Shown here: piece after piece, positions 1 through 13,200 of the stretch | How positions within the stretch are numbered: the stretch's first letter is position 1 | How the letters are laid out: every line of letters begins with the position of its first letter | NCBI GenBank assembly: GCA_016806645.1 | Contig: JACSYO010000415.1 | Span: 5,067,501-5,131,500 of the forward strand | DNA from: Ophiodon elongatus | Lineage: Eukaryota; Chordata; Actinopteri; Perciformes; Hexagrammidae | Direction of reading: 5' to 3' | Length of the DNA: 64,000 nt | Notes under the pieces: model-generated | Told to the model about the DNA's origin: nothing | Seen by the model: only the letters and a program-made list of their open reading frames with translations | Databases searched by the model: none | Program-made: the position numbers and the translations under genes

Positions 1-1018
1 AAGTTGTAGTCTACAGAAGAAGCACCTTGGTCTGTGTTGTACTGAAGTTGTTCTTGACAAAGAAAGATTTAGGATCTGAACCCACACAAAGTCATTATCA
101 ACTTTGTCTCAGCATTGCTGACTTTTATGAAATAGTAAAATTTCAGTTGCCTTTTTCTCATATACTCCCTGTGTTTGTGACCCAGTTTTCATTTACATCT
201 AGATATTGCAGACACTTTGATACAGAGTAATTTACAATACACTTGCAAGTAGTAAAATGCTCAAATAGGTGAACACCCCACAGACTATTTACTAGTTGGT
301 TGGGGCATAAGAAGTCAGGTATGGTTTTGGTTGTTTTTGGGTGTGTGGGTAGGAAGAGCACAAGACATGTCCTTCCTTTGTGGTCTGGTGTAGTCTGGTC
401 ATATTGCCACATCTCCATCGTATGCCTGTGATGTCACAGCACAGGAGACATTTTTATTGGGTGTCTGGGTACAGGAGAAAGCCCCCAAAATATACACATC
501 TAAAATGTTAGTGGAACTGAGTTTGTATGTAGGGATCAGATCTAACAACATGGCAGCACCTTCAGAACAAAGTCTATTCATTTTAATAGCATAGAATCAG
601 AGATTTCTTGTCCAGTCCCAACAAAGCATCACAAACCAGCATTTAGTTATTTTGCTTCACATGGCCGGAAAAACCCTTCCAGAAGATTACTTATCCTAGC
701 ATCCTGCGCTGTCAGTAGTTTCATCTTTTGAATCACTTTAAAGTTTTAGAATCCTTTTAATGTTTGTTTTAAATATCCTATTCTGTACTTCTCATGTAAC
801 ATCTGTTAATAAACCATTACTTTGCCTTTGAGTAGAACATGTGCCATATACTGCCTATGTCTCTGAGAGTTTATACTGTGTGTGGAGTTAGTATATGTAC
901 AAACAGTTTCAGGCAGGAGTGTGTATATGCATTCACAATTTATGCACGCTGTATGTGTCTATGTGTATTTGCATATGCTAACTGTGAAACTCAGGTTCTG
1001 CTTTGTCACTGTTATCAG
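1..1018 (+). other. bcl3: Intron of bcl3 upstream of the first visible exon
   Basis: The first recognisable bcl3 exon begins at 1019 with a phase that requires an upstream exon. No ankyrin-coding exon can be read in the preceding kilobase on either strand, so this stretch is taken as intron. I see no repeat family or RNA gene in it. Confidence 0.6.
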
Positions 1019-2646
1019 GTTTGAGCCCTCTCCATCTAGCAGTGCTGCGTGGCCAGAGAGATTTGGCCAGAATGCTGCTGGATGCAGGCGCTAACATCAA
1101 TGTTATGGTCAGTGCCTGTGCTGCATTGACTCAGCACTGACAAAGTTTCACAACATCAGAAATTTCACATTTACCGTCTGTGCATCCTCTGACTTTTCCC
1201 GTGGTGTTTTTTTTCTCTCTAATTAGGACATCAAGAGTGGCCAGAGTCCTCTCATGCACGCAGTGGAGAGCAATAACGCAGACATGGTCAACTTCCTCAT
1301 TGAGGTAATGAGGGTGTGTGGGCAGGTAGGAAGGAGGGGAGAGAAGGGTTGTGACTCAGCTCTATTTGATAATTCTGGTGGTCTCTTTCCAGCTCATAAG
1401 CTGCATACTGAGATTCCCATTCTTTTCTAGCTTAAAGATAAGAACTTCAAAGAATTGGAGCAAAATAGTCATAGTTTAGCTCTATTATGAGAGCTGATGT
1501 GTTGTACATGGACAGAATGATCTTTTCTCCTTTCTTAATCACTCCTTTTAAAGCATTGTCTCTTCTTCTTCTCTCCTATCTGACCGAACTCACCCTCTCA
1601 ATGGATCTATCTTCTGTTTCACTTTCTATGTATGCTTTGGCTTTCTTTATGAATCACATCTGTCTCAACTTCTTGTTTTTCTCTTGCAGAGAGGCTGTGA
1701 TGTCAACAGCCAGTCATACAGTGGGAACACAGCCCTGCACAGCGCCTGTGGACGAGGTCAGGTGGACACGGTGCGGCTGCTGCTGAAGAGTGGAGCTGAC
1801 AGCAGCCTCAAGAACAACCAAAATGACACCCCTGTGATGGTGGCCAAGAACAAGAAAGTAAGCAAAAGGATGACATAAAAAAACAAAGATCCATAATAAG
1901 ACAGACCATACCAAAATTCCATTTTTACAATATTGTTTGTTTGGCCATTTCCTTATGGTTGTGAGTTGCTACTTCGGGACAATTCAGATAGTGTCAAGAA
2001 AACAGTGAACACCAAAAGGTTGCCAAAATTGAGAATGAACAAGTACTTTGTGATTGTCCAAATTTCCAATCACTCACTATAATTTCAATGATGGAAAATC
2101 CCACCAATACTTCAATTACATCAGAACAAATGCTAACAATTGCAAAATCTACTTGACTCAGCTTTGGTTGGAAAAGTAGGACGAAATGGTTGGAAATGGA
2201 AAGAAAATGTGTATATCCTTCCCTCTAGAGGACAGACCTAAATGGTGCATTCTTGTTTGAGTCATCTTTTTATAGATCACTGTGACTTCAATTTTAGGTC
2301 GGGCATGCAAGTTTGTAAGAAACTGTAACTGTTTTGCAGATAGCAGATGTGTTACGAGGGAGAGGCTCCAACCAGATTTGTGTGTCTGTCTCACCACATG
2401 GGAGCAGCCTTACGGAAAATGGTAAGAAAATGCACACATGTTCACACACAAGCAGGTACTTACAGATACTTACTGTAAATCACAGTATTTAATTTGTACT
2501 AATTAGTACTCTTTGCTTCTCCTTTAGGGTCCTCATCTCCCAACCACAGTCGTGGTTGTTCACCTTTAACTGCACCACACACCCCTCATCATAGCGCCTC
2601 CCATTCTCCAAAGACTCCATCTACGCTTGTATTTCCATTTTACTAG
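1019..2646 (+). CDS. bcl3: BCL3-like ankyrin-repeat transcription co-regulator (3' part)
   Basis: Nuclear I-kappa-B family protein that binds NF-kappa-B p50/p52 homodimers and modulates transcription. Five coding exons are visible: 1019-1107, 1227-1304, 1690-1857, 2340-2421 and 2528-2646 (stop TAG), all with GT/AG borders and compatible phases. They encode the last ankyrin repeats: a unit starting GLSPLHLAVLRG, a second starting DIKSGQSPLMHAVESNN, a third with SYSGNTALHSACGRG, then SGADSSLKNNQNDTPVMVA and IADVLRGRG. The DIKSG, SGADSSLKN and DVLRG signatures are those of BCL3 rather than of I-kappa-B alpha, beta or epsilon. A Ser/Pro/His-rich tail of about 40 residues follows, shorter than the human C-terminal tail. 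The upstream ankyrin repeats and N-terminus lie outside the window. A possible poly(A) signal ATTAAA is at 2783. Neighbouring tomm40 and apoE match the human 19q13 order. Confidence 0.93.
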
Positions 2647-3480
2647 CTCAAAGTTATTGTTGAGTGCAAGTTTCAACTACCTCCACACAGCCAACTAAAA
2701 AAAGAGACATCAATGCCCACAAGGACTTCCAGAAGAAGGTTCAGCTAATGGGATGACAAACTAGCAAAAGACTGCACCTGAAATTAAACTTCCCTACAAG
2801 CTGGCCTTCTCTCCCTGGATTCCATGCAAAAAGATGCATCCCTCCTTGGGTTTAGGTGCCTGGACCGAGAGCTGCCTGCTACTTCCCTGCTCATCCAGCT
2901 GCTGTTGTGACTGGGACCAAACTAGCAACTGACAAGCTACTGCTGGATTTCTCCATATGCATCTATGAAGCAACATAAATGTGCCACTACTGTACATGCA
3001 GTCGAGGCTGAACATAAAGGAATGTTAGTAAATGATGGGCATGAGCCTAGGCTCAGTGAACTCTTGAGTCCCTTTTTTAAATGTATGTTGGCCTTTACTT
3101 CTTTTTTTTTTTTTTAAATGTACTGAGAACTGTCGAGAGATGGCAGAAAATGAAGGGCAACACATATAAATTTGGACACCTTAAGGCTTTTCAAATTCCA
3201 GTCTGCTTACAATAAGGCTGGGCAATGTAACATGACCTGCTTAATATTGCACAGTTAATATACTTCTTTCTGACAATTGTTTTAATAATCTATGTCCACA
3301 GTACCTTTCAGATGTGTGTGTGTCTGTGCGTGTGTGTGTGTATGTGTGTGTCTGTGCGCACGTGTGTGTTGTTTTATCACTGTCAAAAGTTGTCGATATT
3401 TGTTTTTTGTTTTTTTTTACATAAAATATGCACAAACAGATCCACTTTTGTCTGGATTTTGTCCGTTTATCCCGCAGCAA
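2647..3480 (+). other. bcl3 3' UTR and bcl3-ddx6 spacer
   Basis: Non-coding. The first part is presumably the bcl3 3' UTR (ATTAAA at 2783). It contains an oligo-T run near 3101 and an imperfect TG microsatellite at 3313-3369. The right edge turns GC-richer into the ddx6 promoter. Confidence 0.55.
3313..3369. repeat. Imperfect (TG)n microsatellite
   Basis: Alternating TG dinucleotides interrupted by TCTG, GCG and TATG steps. Short simple repeat in the spacer. Confidence 0.85.
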
Positions 3481-3725
3481 CATTTGCGAATTTGAAAGCA
3501 GCGCCGTGATTGGTCAGTGGGAGGTCCTTTGGAGCAAACAACCAGCCCAAAAACGAGCGCGCGGCCATGTTGAATTGTCAATATTCCGAAAGAAGAGACA
3601 AAAGAGTGAAAACTCGGTGGATTTCGCGAAACAGCGAGTGTTTACCAAACTCAATTAAACCGCCGATGAAACGTTAAGCGACGGCGCAGCGGGGGAGACT
3701 TAGGGTGGATGTTGCAAAGTGAAGG
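3481..3725 (+). promoter_or_regulatory. CpG-rich promoter and likely non-coding exon 1 of the ddx6 gene
   Basis: CpG density rises sharply here. An inverted CCAAT box (ATTGG) is at 3509-3513 and a YY1-like GCGGCCATGTT at 3561-3571, both typical of TATA-less housekeeping promoters. A plausible splice donor (GAAG then gtagcg) is at 3724/3725, which would end a non-coding first exon. The start site itself cannot be fixed from sequence. Confidence 0.6.
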
Positions 3726-5354
3726 TAGCGCGTTTTTCTCCGGTTAAGAGTCGATTCTTAAGCGTATTGATTTACCGTGTAGCTTGTGTTAGCGCAGTCC
3801 GGCTAAGCTAACACTAGCATGCTAACATAACCGTCTGGTCCGGTAAAATAAAACCGTTAAAATACCGACTGATAGCTAAATGGAGCCAGACAGACTTTAT
3901 TTGTGCACTTCGTTTATTGATTGGAAGTTTGAACTGGGTTTTTTTTATTCGCACACGGGAGCGAGACTCAAACGTTGATGTTAGCATGCTAGCTAAACGG
4001 TCGAAGCCACGTTGCTATGCATAAAGTTTTAACGCCATTTACAGGCGAAACTTAACGTTACTGATTAATTTACTCCGAGCTAACTTTGCTGTCGACGATA
4101 ACGTGTTGGTGGAAGTAGATGCCCGCCGGACAACGTACCGGTGGTTTGGCTGTACTTTGTGTTTTGTTCAACGTTGGCTAACGTTAACGAGCTAACTTTC
4201 AATACAACTTGGTCCGTCGGTTGATTTGAGTTCTTGGCTTTTAATACTTTGCTTTAGCTCCAGTTAGCATCGGGTTAGCTCGTGCTCGTGACATCACAAC
4301 AAAGCCGCACCGGTTCTGTAGTTTTTAATTAAATGTTTCATGTGAAAATTATGCTGTTGACTCCACAGATTCGCGCTGTAATCTTGCAAACCGTACTTGG
4401 ATGCATTTTTTTAAATTTTATTTTACTTTTAAAACCAGTTTGGGGTCTAACGTTCGCTGTTGTTTTTTGACATTGATGGTTTTCCTAAACGTGGCCTTGT
4501 TTGTGTCCCAGCTTATGAAAGACAGCCGCTGGTAATGCGCGCATATCTGAAATTTATGTGACTGATATCCAGAAGCGTTAGTTTTGGGTTCTTCATTGTT
4601 AATTGTGCTGTTGTTCTTTTGTCCTGGTGGTGAAAGCTTTGTAATAACCTCCCACGATTGTTTGCTTATTTCCTGGCAGGTAACCTGGATTTTTTTGTTG
4701 ATCGGCTATTCCCAAAGCACTTTGCAGACTGTCATCTCAACAGCTGCTGCAGAACTGAAGGAACCCGGAACAAGATAACCACAGACATTTAAAGTGGACT
4801 ATCAATGTAAAAAAACAAAATTGCCAGAGTGACTTTTTTTGTGCCAGTTTTGAGCCACGGCAAAGACCTTTTTTGTGGATTTTTTTTTTGATATCACAGG
4901 AACAAATCAGAAGAGTCTGAGTCGTGACCAAGCAGAACTTATTTTACTACTGGCCATTTTTGAATGTGTAAACATAGCACTTGGACTTATAAATCCAAGA
5001 TACTCAAAGAACACAAAGAAAATTCTGGATCATCATTACAGCAAGGATAAGAGTACTCCTTCAAACCGTTTTGACAGAAGAGTTTATGTTTTGGTCACAT
5101 ATTTGATTTATTTATTCATATGAATGTTAATTTCTCCCTTTTTTGGAGAGTTGTCTTGTAAATAGACAGAATTCATACGCAGACCTCTTCTTTTCAAGAG
5201 GTTTGGCCGTCAGATTGTGTACAAAATACATTCTTTAAAAACAGAAAGAAAAAGGTTTTATTTTTTTACACACTGGTGCATTAAGCAAAACATCAGTGGA
5301 AAAAGAGGCAAAGATAACATACTGAGGAAAATTGCCAGTTAATGTGTTGAACCC
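3726..5354 (+). other. Putative 5' intron/UTR of the ddx6 gene, rich in GTTAGC-type motifs
   Basis: No coding exon. From about 3785 to 4275 the sequence is dense in short GTTAGC/GCTAGC/GCTAAC motifs. From 4680 to 5354 it may hold further 5' UTR, but no border is convincing. The ATG at 5355 is the first with DDX6-like protein downstream. Confidence 0.45.
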
Positions 5355-8300
5355 ATGGCTACAGCAAGGACAGCAAACCCAGCACCAATGATTGGCTTGA
5401 ACAAACCAGCAAATGGGCAGCTCAGAGGACAGACTGGACTCCTTGGGACTGCCCAACAGCCCAATGCCCTCCAGAAAAGGACCAGCATTCCTCAAAGCAG
5501 TGGGGGCATCAAGTAAGATCCAGTTAAATGTTCTCAAAGAAATGTTAGTTTTATGTATTGTTTAATCTCTTCTGTTCTGTAGCATGACTGCTTCCACTGT
5601 ACTTCCAATGTAAATCTAATTTCTTTCCAGAGAACAAAGCTTATAATATGGATGTCTTGCGCAATACAATTAAACCACAAACCTGTTTTGACAAATGTAA
5701 TAATGACTAGTACATTTTGAGTTTTTATTACTTCTGAAGAAATATAAAGAAGTATTTTCCCAGCCAGAATCCCAGTCTTTGAGTAATATACCGTGAAAAA
5801 TAGTTTTGGGGCTCAATATATTTCAGAGCCCTCTTTTGGCTGTTTGTGTTATTTGTATTGACATAATGCAAATTCTTGCAATTAGGTTTGGTGATGACTG
5901 GAAGAAGTGCCTGGAGCTTCCTCCAAGAGACACCAGGATGAGAACTTCGGTACGGTAACATTAGCAGACCTGATTATTCAGATTCACAGTTCATCACTCC
6001 ACTTGGACATTTCCACAGTTTTATTTTTACATGTTTTGGACTCACTGAAAGTTTGTTGGCTTTTAATGCTATTGACCAGTAATCTCATGTTTCTGCTCGG
6101 TTCAGGATGTGACATCAACTAAGGGAAATGAATTTGAAGACTACTGCCTAAAGCGGGAATTGCTTATGGGAATCTTTGAAATGGGATGGGAGAAACCGTC
6201 CCCTGTCCAGGTAAGTGAATAGTGAAGTGAACTTGATTTTTATCTCTACCACCTTGAGGCTGCCTTTTTAAAATATACCCACAGTCCTTTCTTGTAAATC
6301 AGAATTATAAAACATAACTGCACTTACTAAAACCCTGAACAGTATTTTTGTCCATGTTTCAAATTTGAGATGGTTCCAGATTTCACTCACCAAAATGATG
6401 CAGATATTCACTTCAGGCATCTTCATTAGACATCATCCTCCTCTCTGACATTTGATCATGCAAACCCATAGCCCCGTATTCTTGTTCGTGCATGCCAATG
6501 ACAGAAAATTGGTTGCTATGCATGTTGTCTACGTGGATGGAATAAAATTAAAGATCTATTGCTGATTTAAATTTTGTTGTGGGGCCATGTTAACCTTCAG
6601 GTTGATATGGCATACCTATTTATTAAAAAGGTTGCTGCAGGGCCAAAGGGTTTGGTTGTGGGAAAAATATTTCTAGCGCCTATATCTGGGGAAAAAAAGA
6701 TTTTAGGTCCAAGGAACCTAACCAATTGTACTGATTGGACCTGTCTGTCTACCAAAAGGAGGAAAGCATCCCCATCGCTCTGTCAGGCAGAGATATTTTG
6801 GCTCGGGCCAAGAATGGCACAGGAAAAAGTGGAGCCTACCTCATCCCTCTCCTGGAGAGAATAGATCTGAAGAAGGATCACATACAGGGTGAGTTTCTGT
6901 TGCCTCTGCTTGATAAGCAGATGGTCAAATATTTTCCATCATCGGCGTAATTATTTTAACTATGATGGTTTCGTTAACGCGACTGCTTGTAGGATCAGGA
7001 AATCCCACGTTTAGAGAGTCTAATCCAGTCTGGCAGCAGAGCCTTCAGAACTAATTAAAGCGGCCACGAGACGTTGTCTGTCCGAGGCAAATGCGAAAAA
7101 ATAAAAAAAATGTATCTGCTTTGTGTTGACATGAAAAGTGACCGGTTGGTATTGTGTCTCTGTTCATATTTGTTCCTTATATATAAATAAATAAATAAAA
7201 AATCTTGTTTCGATACATTAATTATAAAAAAATAACATGTATAGTACTGCTGCCCTCTGTGCCCCTGTCTCAGCCCTCAGTCCAAAATTTGAAGAAGCTT
7301 TGAATGTAGAAAAATTACATTAAGTATAGCCACCAAGGCTGATGAGTGGCTCAGTCCGATTCACTTGGTTGGTTTCCCATTTACAAAGCTGTGTATGAAT
7401 ACTTTTTTCCATTGCACACAGAACGGACAGCTAGCAAACGTGAATAAATATTTGAATCATAGACTGCACCTTTTTTTTTTTTTTTTTTTTATAAATACGC
7501 CTTTAGCCTATATCTTATCATTTAAAAAATCAAAAAATACGGCTAATAATTATGACGGAATTTTTTGCAACACTGTCCGTCAAAGCAACGAGAGTCTACG
7601 GCAACCACTGACGGATATACCAGATATATAAACATCGACTTTGCTTATATTAGCATTTTGTAACATGCTTGACAATTTATTCGGCCATCCTTCCCATTTC
7701 TGTCTCAATCCAGCCATTGTAATGGTGCCAACCAGAGAGTTGGCCCTGCAGATGAGCCAGATCAGCATTCAGCTCAGCAAGCACCTGGGAGGTGTCAAGG
7801 TCATGGCTACCACAGGTGGCACCAATTTGAGGGATGACATCATGCGTCTTGATGAGACAGGTACTTGTGCTGTTAATATTGAAGATGATGAAAATGAATT
7901 TTCCGTAAAGAAGATGATTCTTTCCTAGAAGCCATTGGATATCTTTATCTTGTCATTGAAGTCATGACTCAATACCAATTCCTGCTCTTGCTTTTGGAAC
8001 ATTTCAGTTCAAACGATCACATTTATAAGCTTTTTAAATAAGTTTCTTTTTTTTAACCAAATATAAAGATTTATCGATGGCACAAAATATCTGCTGAATA
8101 ACAAAACTTTTTGTTGACCTTAGTTAGGCAATGTCCTTTTTGCAGCTGTTCTCGGTGGAACTTAACATGATTTGCTGTTTGTGCCGTCTTCTTTCCTAAT
8201 AGTGCATGTAGTGATTGCTACTCCAGGCAGGATACTAGACCTTATCAAGAAGGGTGTGGCAAAAATGGATAGGGCCCAGCTGATTGTGATGGATGAGGTA

Positions 8301-9759
8301 GGTTTGTGTCTTCTAATTTCTGAATTCACTTTCAATATTGTTGATTGTGTTTTTTATAAATGGTCTTTCTTTATATATCTCTTTACTCAGGCAGATAAGC
8401 TGCTGTCCCAGGACTTTGTGGTTCTGATAGAAGATATAATCAGCTTCATGCCAAAGGATCGTCAGATTCTGCTTTACTCTGCCACTTTTCCCATCAGTGT
8501 GCAAAAATTCATGGTGAGAACCCGTACAGCAATACTGTTCTCTGAAGAGGTAAAAACAAGAAATCTGGTTTCATAATGCACTGTGAATGTCTTTTCCAGA
8601 GCAAGCACCTGAAGAAGCCTTATGAGATCAACCTGATGGAGGAACTGACCTTGAAGGGCATCACTCAGTACTATGCCTATGTTACAGAAAGACAAAAGGT
8701 TCACTGTCTCAACACACTGTTTTCTAGGGTAAGTGTGGACCAGTATGAAACTAAAAGTCTAGAAAAGTTCAAGAGTAACTCTATGCTGAAATAGCAGTGT
8801 TACACAGCCCTTTCTGGTTTAACGTTTCAAGACTTATTTTATTCATTAATGGTTTTACAATTTATTTGATAGAAGAAAAAAAAAAAATGCAATTCTATAT
8901 TGAGGTATCAAAATATATATGAACTGTGGCTCAAGTAGCCCATATGATACCACAGATGGCATTCAGTCATCAATTTTCCTAAATCTATATATTTCTATTT
9001 CAGCTTCAGATCAATCAGTCTATCATCTTCTGTAACTCAACCCAGAGGGTTGAGCTTCTGGCCAAGAAAATCACCCAACTGGGTTATTCGTGCTTCTACA
9101 TTCATGCAAAGATGATGCAGGAATACAGGAACCGTGTGTTCCACGACTTCAGGAATGGATTGTGCAGAAACCTGGTCTGCACAGGTAAATAAAGAGTTCA
9201 GGATATTGTTTTTTTTACATATAAAGTGGAAATTAAAATTATTTTTGGTCAGTAAGTTGTACTTACGTACTTATTCTCTTTTAGACCTATTCACTCGGGG
9301 AATTGACATTCAGGCAGTAAATGTGGTCATCAACTTTGACTTCCCCAAAAATGCAGAGACCTACCTGCACCGCATTGGAAGATCAGGTAAGATTAACCTT
9401 TTCATAAAGACTCACACTCTCAACAATAGGTGTGGTTTTACAGCTACCACTTAGAAAATCCGGCATATCCAGCTTGACTTGATGACACTATTGCTAATGA
9501 TATATAATAGCTAAGCTATGTCTCTTCTCTCGCAGGGCGGTTCGGTCATCTGGGTCTGGCCATCAATCTGATAACTTCAGAAGATCGCTACAACCTGAAG
9601 AACATTGAGGATCAACTGGTCACTGACATTAAGCCCATCCCCAGTTGCATTGATAAGAGCCTGTATGTGGCAGAGTTTCACTCTGTTGACCCAGATGCAG
9701 ATGACGACGACGGTGGTGGCGACGGTGGAGCCAAAAGCAAGGAACTGGGAGCAATCTGA
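5355..9759 (+). CDS. ddx6: DEAD-box RNA helicase of the DDX6 (p54/RCK, Dhh1) family
   Basis: ATP-dependent RNA helicase of P-bodies that represses translation and promotes decapping. Exons: 5355-5512, 5886-5949, 6106-6210, 6759-6888, 7714-7860, 8203-8297, 8391-8513, 8600-8728, 9004-9184, 9285-9386, 9536-9759. They sum to 1458 nt, 485 residues plus stop, against 483 in human DDX6. The start is supported by MATARTANPAPMIGLNKP, which resembles the human N-terminus. Motifs in order: Q motif (GWEKPSPVQ), motif I AKNGTGKS, PTRELALQ, TPGR, DEAD (as MDEAD, split by an intron), SAT, SIIFCNS, TRGIDIQAVN and HRIGRSGRFG. The catalytic core looks intact. The C-terminus differs from human DDX6: it ends in a D/G-rich tail (DADDDDGGGDGG, then KELGAI). 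Fish have two DDX6-type genes (ddx6, ddx61). Linkage to bcl3 and tomm40 suggests this could be the ddx61 type, but I cannot decide without a tree. Confidence 0.95.
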
Positions 9760-10960
9760 GTGAATGGTCAGTTCTTTTGTTTTATTGCTCAGAAATCAGC
9801 CTTGACTGAAAATAAAACATTTAATCTTAAGGTTTATGAGCCGAGTTAAACCAGTTTTATTGTTGGGCACAAATCATCTAATCTAGAGTTAGGGGTGTTG
9901 TCTGCTCTTCTGAACACTTGTACAAAGTCTACACAAGTCACATTTCAGCAGCATTTTTAAGTTGTCCATCTGACACTAAAAAGTACTTGATGCTCAGCTC
10001 TGTATGGCTAGAAGATATAAAGCTGCCTCGACCGTGGCCAATGAAGATGAGGCAAATTCTAGTTATTTACTCAACTGCAGCTATCTGTTGCCAGTCTAGG
10101 GATTGACTAGTGACATTGAACCCACTTTTTTCATAGTCTCATGCAAGAAATTGGTGAATAATAGCCAAGATGAATTCAGAGAGAAACTTAATTTTTATGT
10201 TCAGATTGAGTTTGTGTGTGACTGAGCATTTTGGTGGACATTTAAAAGATTAAAGTCTATTCAAAACACTACTCTAGCTTAGAGGAGTGCAATCTTGCTA
10301 ATGGATAATATCCTCTTAACTGAAGTTTTACAGGATTTAAAGGTGAAGGGTTGAGGGCTGTCAAACAGCAGTCAACACAGATTTGTACACAGTCGGCGGT
10401 CTGCTCTGCAGGTGTGCTTAAGCAGTGACTCATTCACCCGGTTGTCTTCAGAAATGTCTTATTCTGCTTTTGTCTTTTTTTTTCAGGAGAAACGCGGCGC
10501 CTGGCATTCATCACATAGTATTGACGAGGCATGACACAAGATTCCAAGGGAGGATTTCTGTTTCCCAGTGGTCTAATTTAGATTTCTTTTCATTTCCAGT
10601 TTGAGTTTACAATAATCTCCAGTTCTGTCTGTGCATATGTTAGTAAACTGGCATCTTCCCATTGCAACTTCGATCAGTTGAACTTTCTGCCACAATGCCA
10701 GAGATGGGCACTGTACATGTGATTTGGGCTATTGCTTAAGTCTGTCATTGAAATCAGCCACTCGACAATAGATGGACATTGTCGCCCTTTGTACTTTGCT
10801 GTAAGAATGAAAATGTGAAACCAAAGGTAGACTTATAGGATAAAGCCCAGCTCACATCCTTACTGTGCAGATGAACTACACATGGCATTGTGCAGATCCT
10901 GCTGACATGCCTTTTTGAGCAGATGACCTAAAAGAAACCCACGCTTCTTTTTTTTTTTCC

Positions 10961-10992
10961 TACACTCAGTGGTTACTTTATTAGATACACCT
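10961..10992. repeat. Terminal fragment of a dispersed fish DNA repeat
   Basis: The stretch reads TACACTCAGTGG, then TTACTTTATTAGATACACCTG. This matches, with a few changes, an end sequence recalled from many fish genomes (CACTCAGTGG, CCACTTTATTAGGTACACCT). Only this short piece is recognisable here. The family assignment is from memory. Confidence 0.5.
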
Positions 10993-12859
10993 GAATAATT
11001 TGTTATGCCAGGGATTTAAAAGCTGCTGGAAACATTCCTTTTTTTAAAATGATGCTCTGTTAATATTAAATGGCCAAAAGTGTGCCAAAATTATATTCTT
11101 AAAATCCTTCATTACGCTGCCACAAGCTTGAAATGTTAGATTCATGTTGTTTACACCAAATTCTGACCCTATCATTTGCATGGCCAGGTGACATCTATCC
11201 ATGCATGTGCTGTGCAGTGTAGGTGAGCCTGTCTCCTCTCGCCTCAGCTCTTTGTCTGCATACCTTTGCTCTGACGCATAGTGATTTGTTATTCACCTTC
11301 CTGTCAACTTGAACCAGTCCAACCATTCTCCTCTAACCTCCCTCATTAACAAAAGGCACTTTTGCTGTCACAGTTGCCACTCATGGGTGGTTGTTGTTTT
11401 TTTTTTTTGTGTTGCCTGTAAACCGGCTAGACTAGTGTGAAAATCCAAGGACGTCGGCACCAACAATCATTCCACAGTCAAATTTCTTCTCTATTCAGAT
11501 GTTTGGTCAGAGTAGTTTTTGCATTTAGTAGCTGATTTAGACATTGAGCAGGTGCACTTGATAACGAGGCCACTGAGTGTAGTTATTTTTGTAACTTTTG
11601 CCATCATTCCAGGTTGGTTATAAATATACTTTTGCCGACTAACTTTTTTGCTGACATTTGGGGATGCAGCGGTGAAATAAGGCGGATTGTACACATATCC
11701 ATCCTTTTTTAAAAAAGGATCCAGAGTTGGGAGAGCTGACAGAGTTACAAAAGTAAGAATTGAGATGGCTTCAGAAACCAAAATGACCACTTTGCTCTTT
11801 GCGATGGTAAAAAGAGGGCTGCTATGGTGTTCCAGTAAAGCATCTGAAATCTGCTGCTGATGGTGAAATTGTTACTTTTTTATATTGAAGTGTTTACTGT
11901 GGAAACAAGAATTTAAAGATGGCAGTGTAATGTCAGTGACATTGTAGTGCATTTTGTCAAAGCACAGATCCAATAATGACAATGTCGGTATTTAATTGTG
12001 AAATTACTTTGATCCCTTTAAAGTCAAAACACCAGGCAGCGTTTTCTTAAGTTTTGAGGTTATCAGTAATTAACATGACAGGATGAGCTGGGCCTTAGTT
12101 TACATGTTGTTACCGGCCAACTTGTTCTGTCATGTCAATGTAGATTCTGTCCCTCCTCCCCTCCAAAGTGCCTTAGTGTAACGTCAAACCTCTTACTTTG
12201 CCCAGGCTCTTGTCCCAACTTTGTATTGTAGGTAAAATGGCACCCAAACAATTCCTCATTGGTTTCAGTTTTGAAGAAGCACAGTTGGTCGCAAAGGATT
12301 TTCAGTTTTTCCTTATTTGTCAGAAATTAACTTGTCATACGGCAAATTGTATATATGACTTGTTGTCAGAATATATTACAACCGTGGACTTCTTGACTTA
12401 AGCACAATGTCACAGAAGATTAATTATTTCAAATTTATAACAATACTGTGAAATTTCCAGCTTTCTTTTTTTCCCCTTGATATATTTTGGTTCCCCAATT
12501 TTGTCAGCCTCAGTACAGGCTTCAATCAATACATAACAATTTTCTCAGTTGGTCTGTAACTTAAGACAATTTTGTTCCATCACTGTATTCTTGAGAAATG
12601 AGTACCTTCATGACTTGATGACCAGATGCTTTAACTAGAAAGACAGACAGGCAACAATTTTCTGTTAAATGTGTCAATGCCAGCGCCCGAAATGCATTAA
12701 ACTCCAACTGATTTGACTCCTCCTCTTTTGTCTCAATCTTTGTAAATTTAGTAGGTTGGTGCTTTTAGTAAATGTTTGAATTGTTCTCGTACACTGCCAA
12801 GCAAGGATCCTTTCTCACAATGCAGGATATTAGTGTCTACCCCACACTTGCACACTTTT

Positions 12860-12896
12860 TTTTTTTTTTTTCTTTTTTTTCTTTTTTTTTTTTTTA
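12860..12896. repeat. Poly-T tract
   Basis: A nearly pure run of T broken by two C residues. Simple low-complexity sequence, possibly the A-tail of an old retroposed insertion on the minus strand, but no flanking body is recognisable. Confidence 0.7.
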
Positions 12897-13200
12897 GTTG
12901 GATTCTGGTTTGGGTGTGGTTAAGGTTTTCCACCACATTTCTATCCACCTAACTTAATTTGGAGACTGGACCCATTGTGAAACCACAGGTCATTTTTATT
13001 TGTTTATATTTGGTCAAATGTTAGTGTTTCTCTGACTGTTCTCATCTTAAAAAATAGTCCACAAAAATGCACGTGCTTATTTATATTTATTTATATAACA
13101 TGGTGGTCCAGGTATATGATTTGTAAATGCAGTCGTGAACTATGCCCCCTAAAACGGGTGTACCCTTGGAATGTCATTCAGCAGGAGATTGAATGAAATG

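Larger units (their letters stand above)
9760..13200 (+). other. ddx6 3' UTR and ddx6-tomm40 spacer
   Basis: No coding exon is recognised. A poly(A) signal AATAAA is at 9811-9816, but the 3' UTR may be longer: a good acceptor (oligo-T then CAG) at about 10488 could open a spliced UTR exon. A fragment of a dispersed fish repeat is at 10961-10992 and a poly-T tract at 12860-12896. Confidence 0.45.

Noticed and set aside
4875..5123. 82-codon ORF upstream of the ddx6 start
   Set aside because: Low-complexity composition, no recognised similarity, and it lies in the presumed 5' intron/UTR of the helicase gene.
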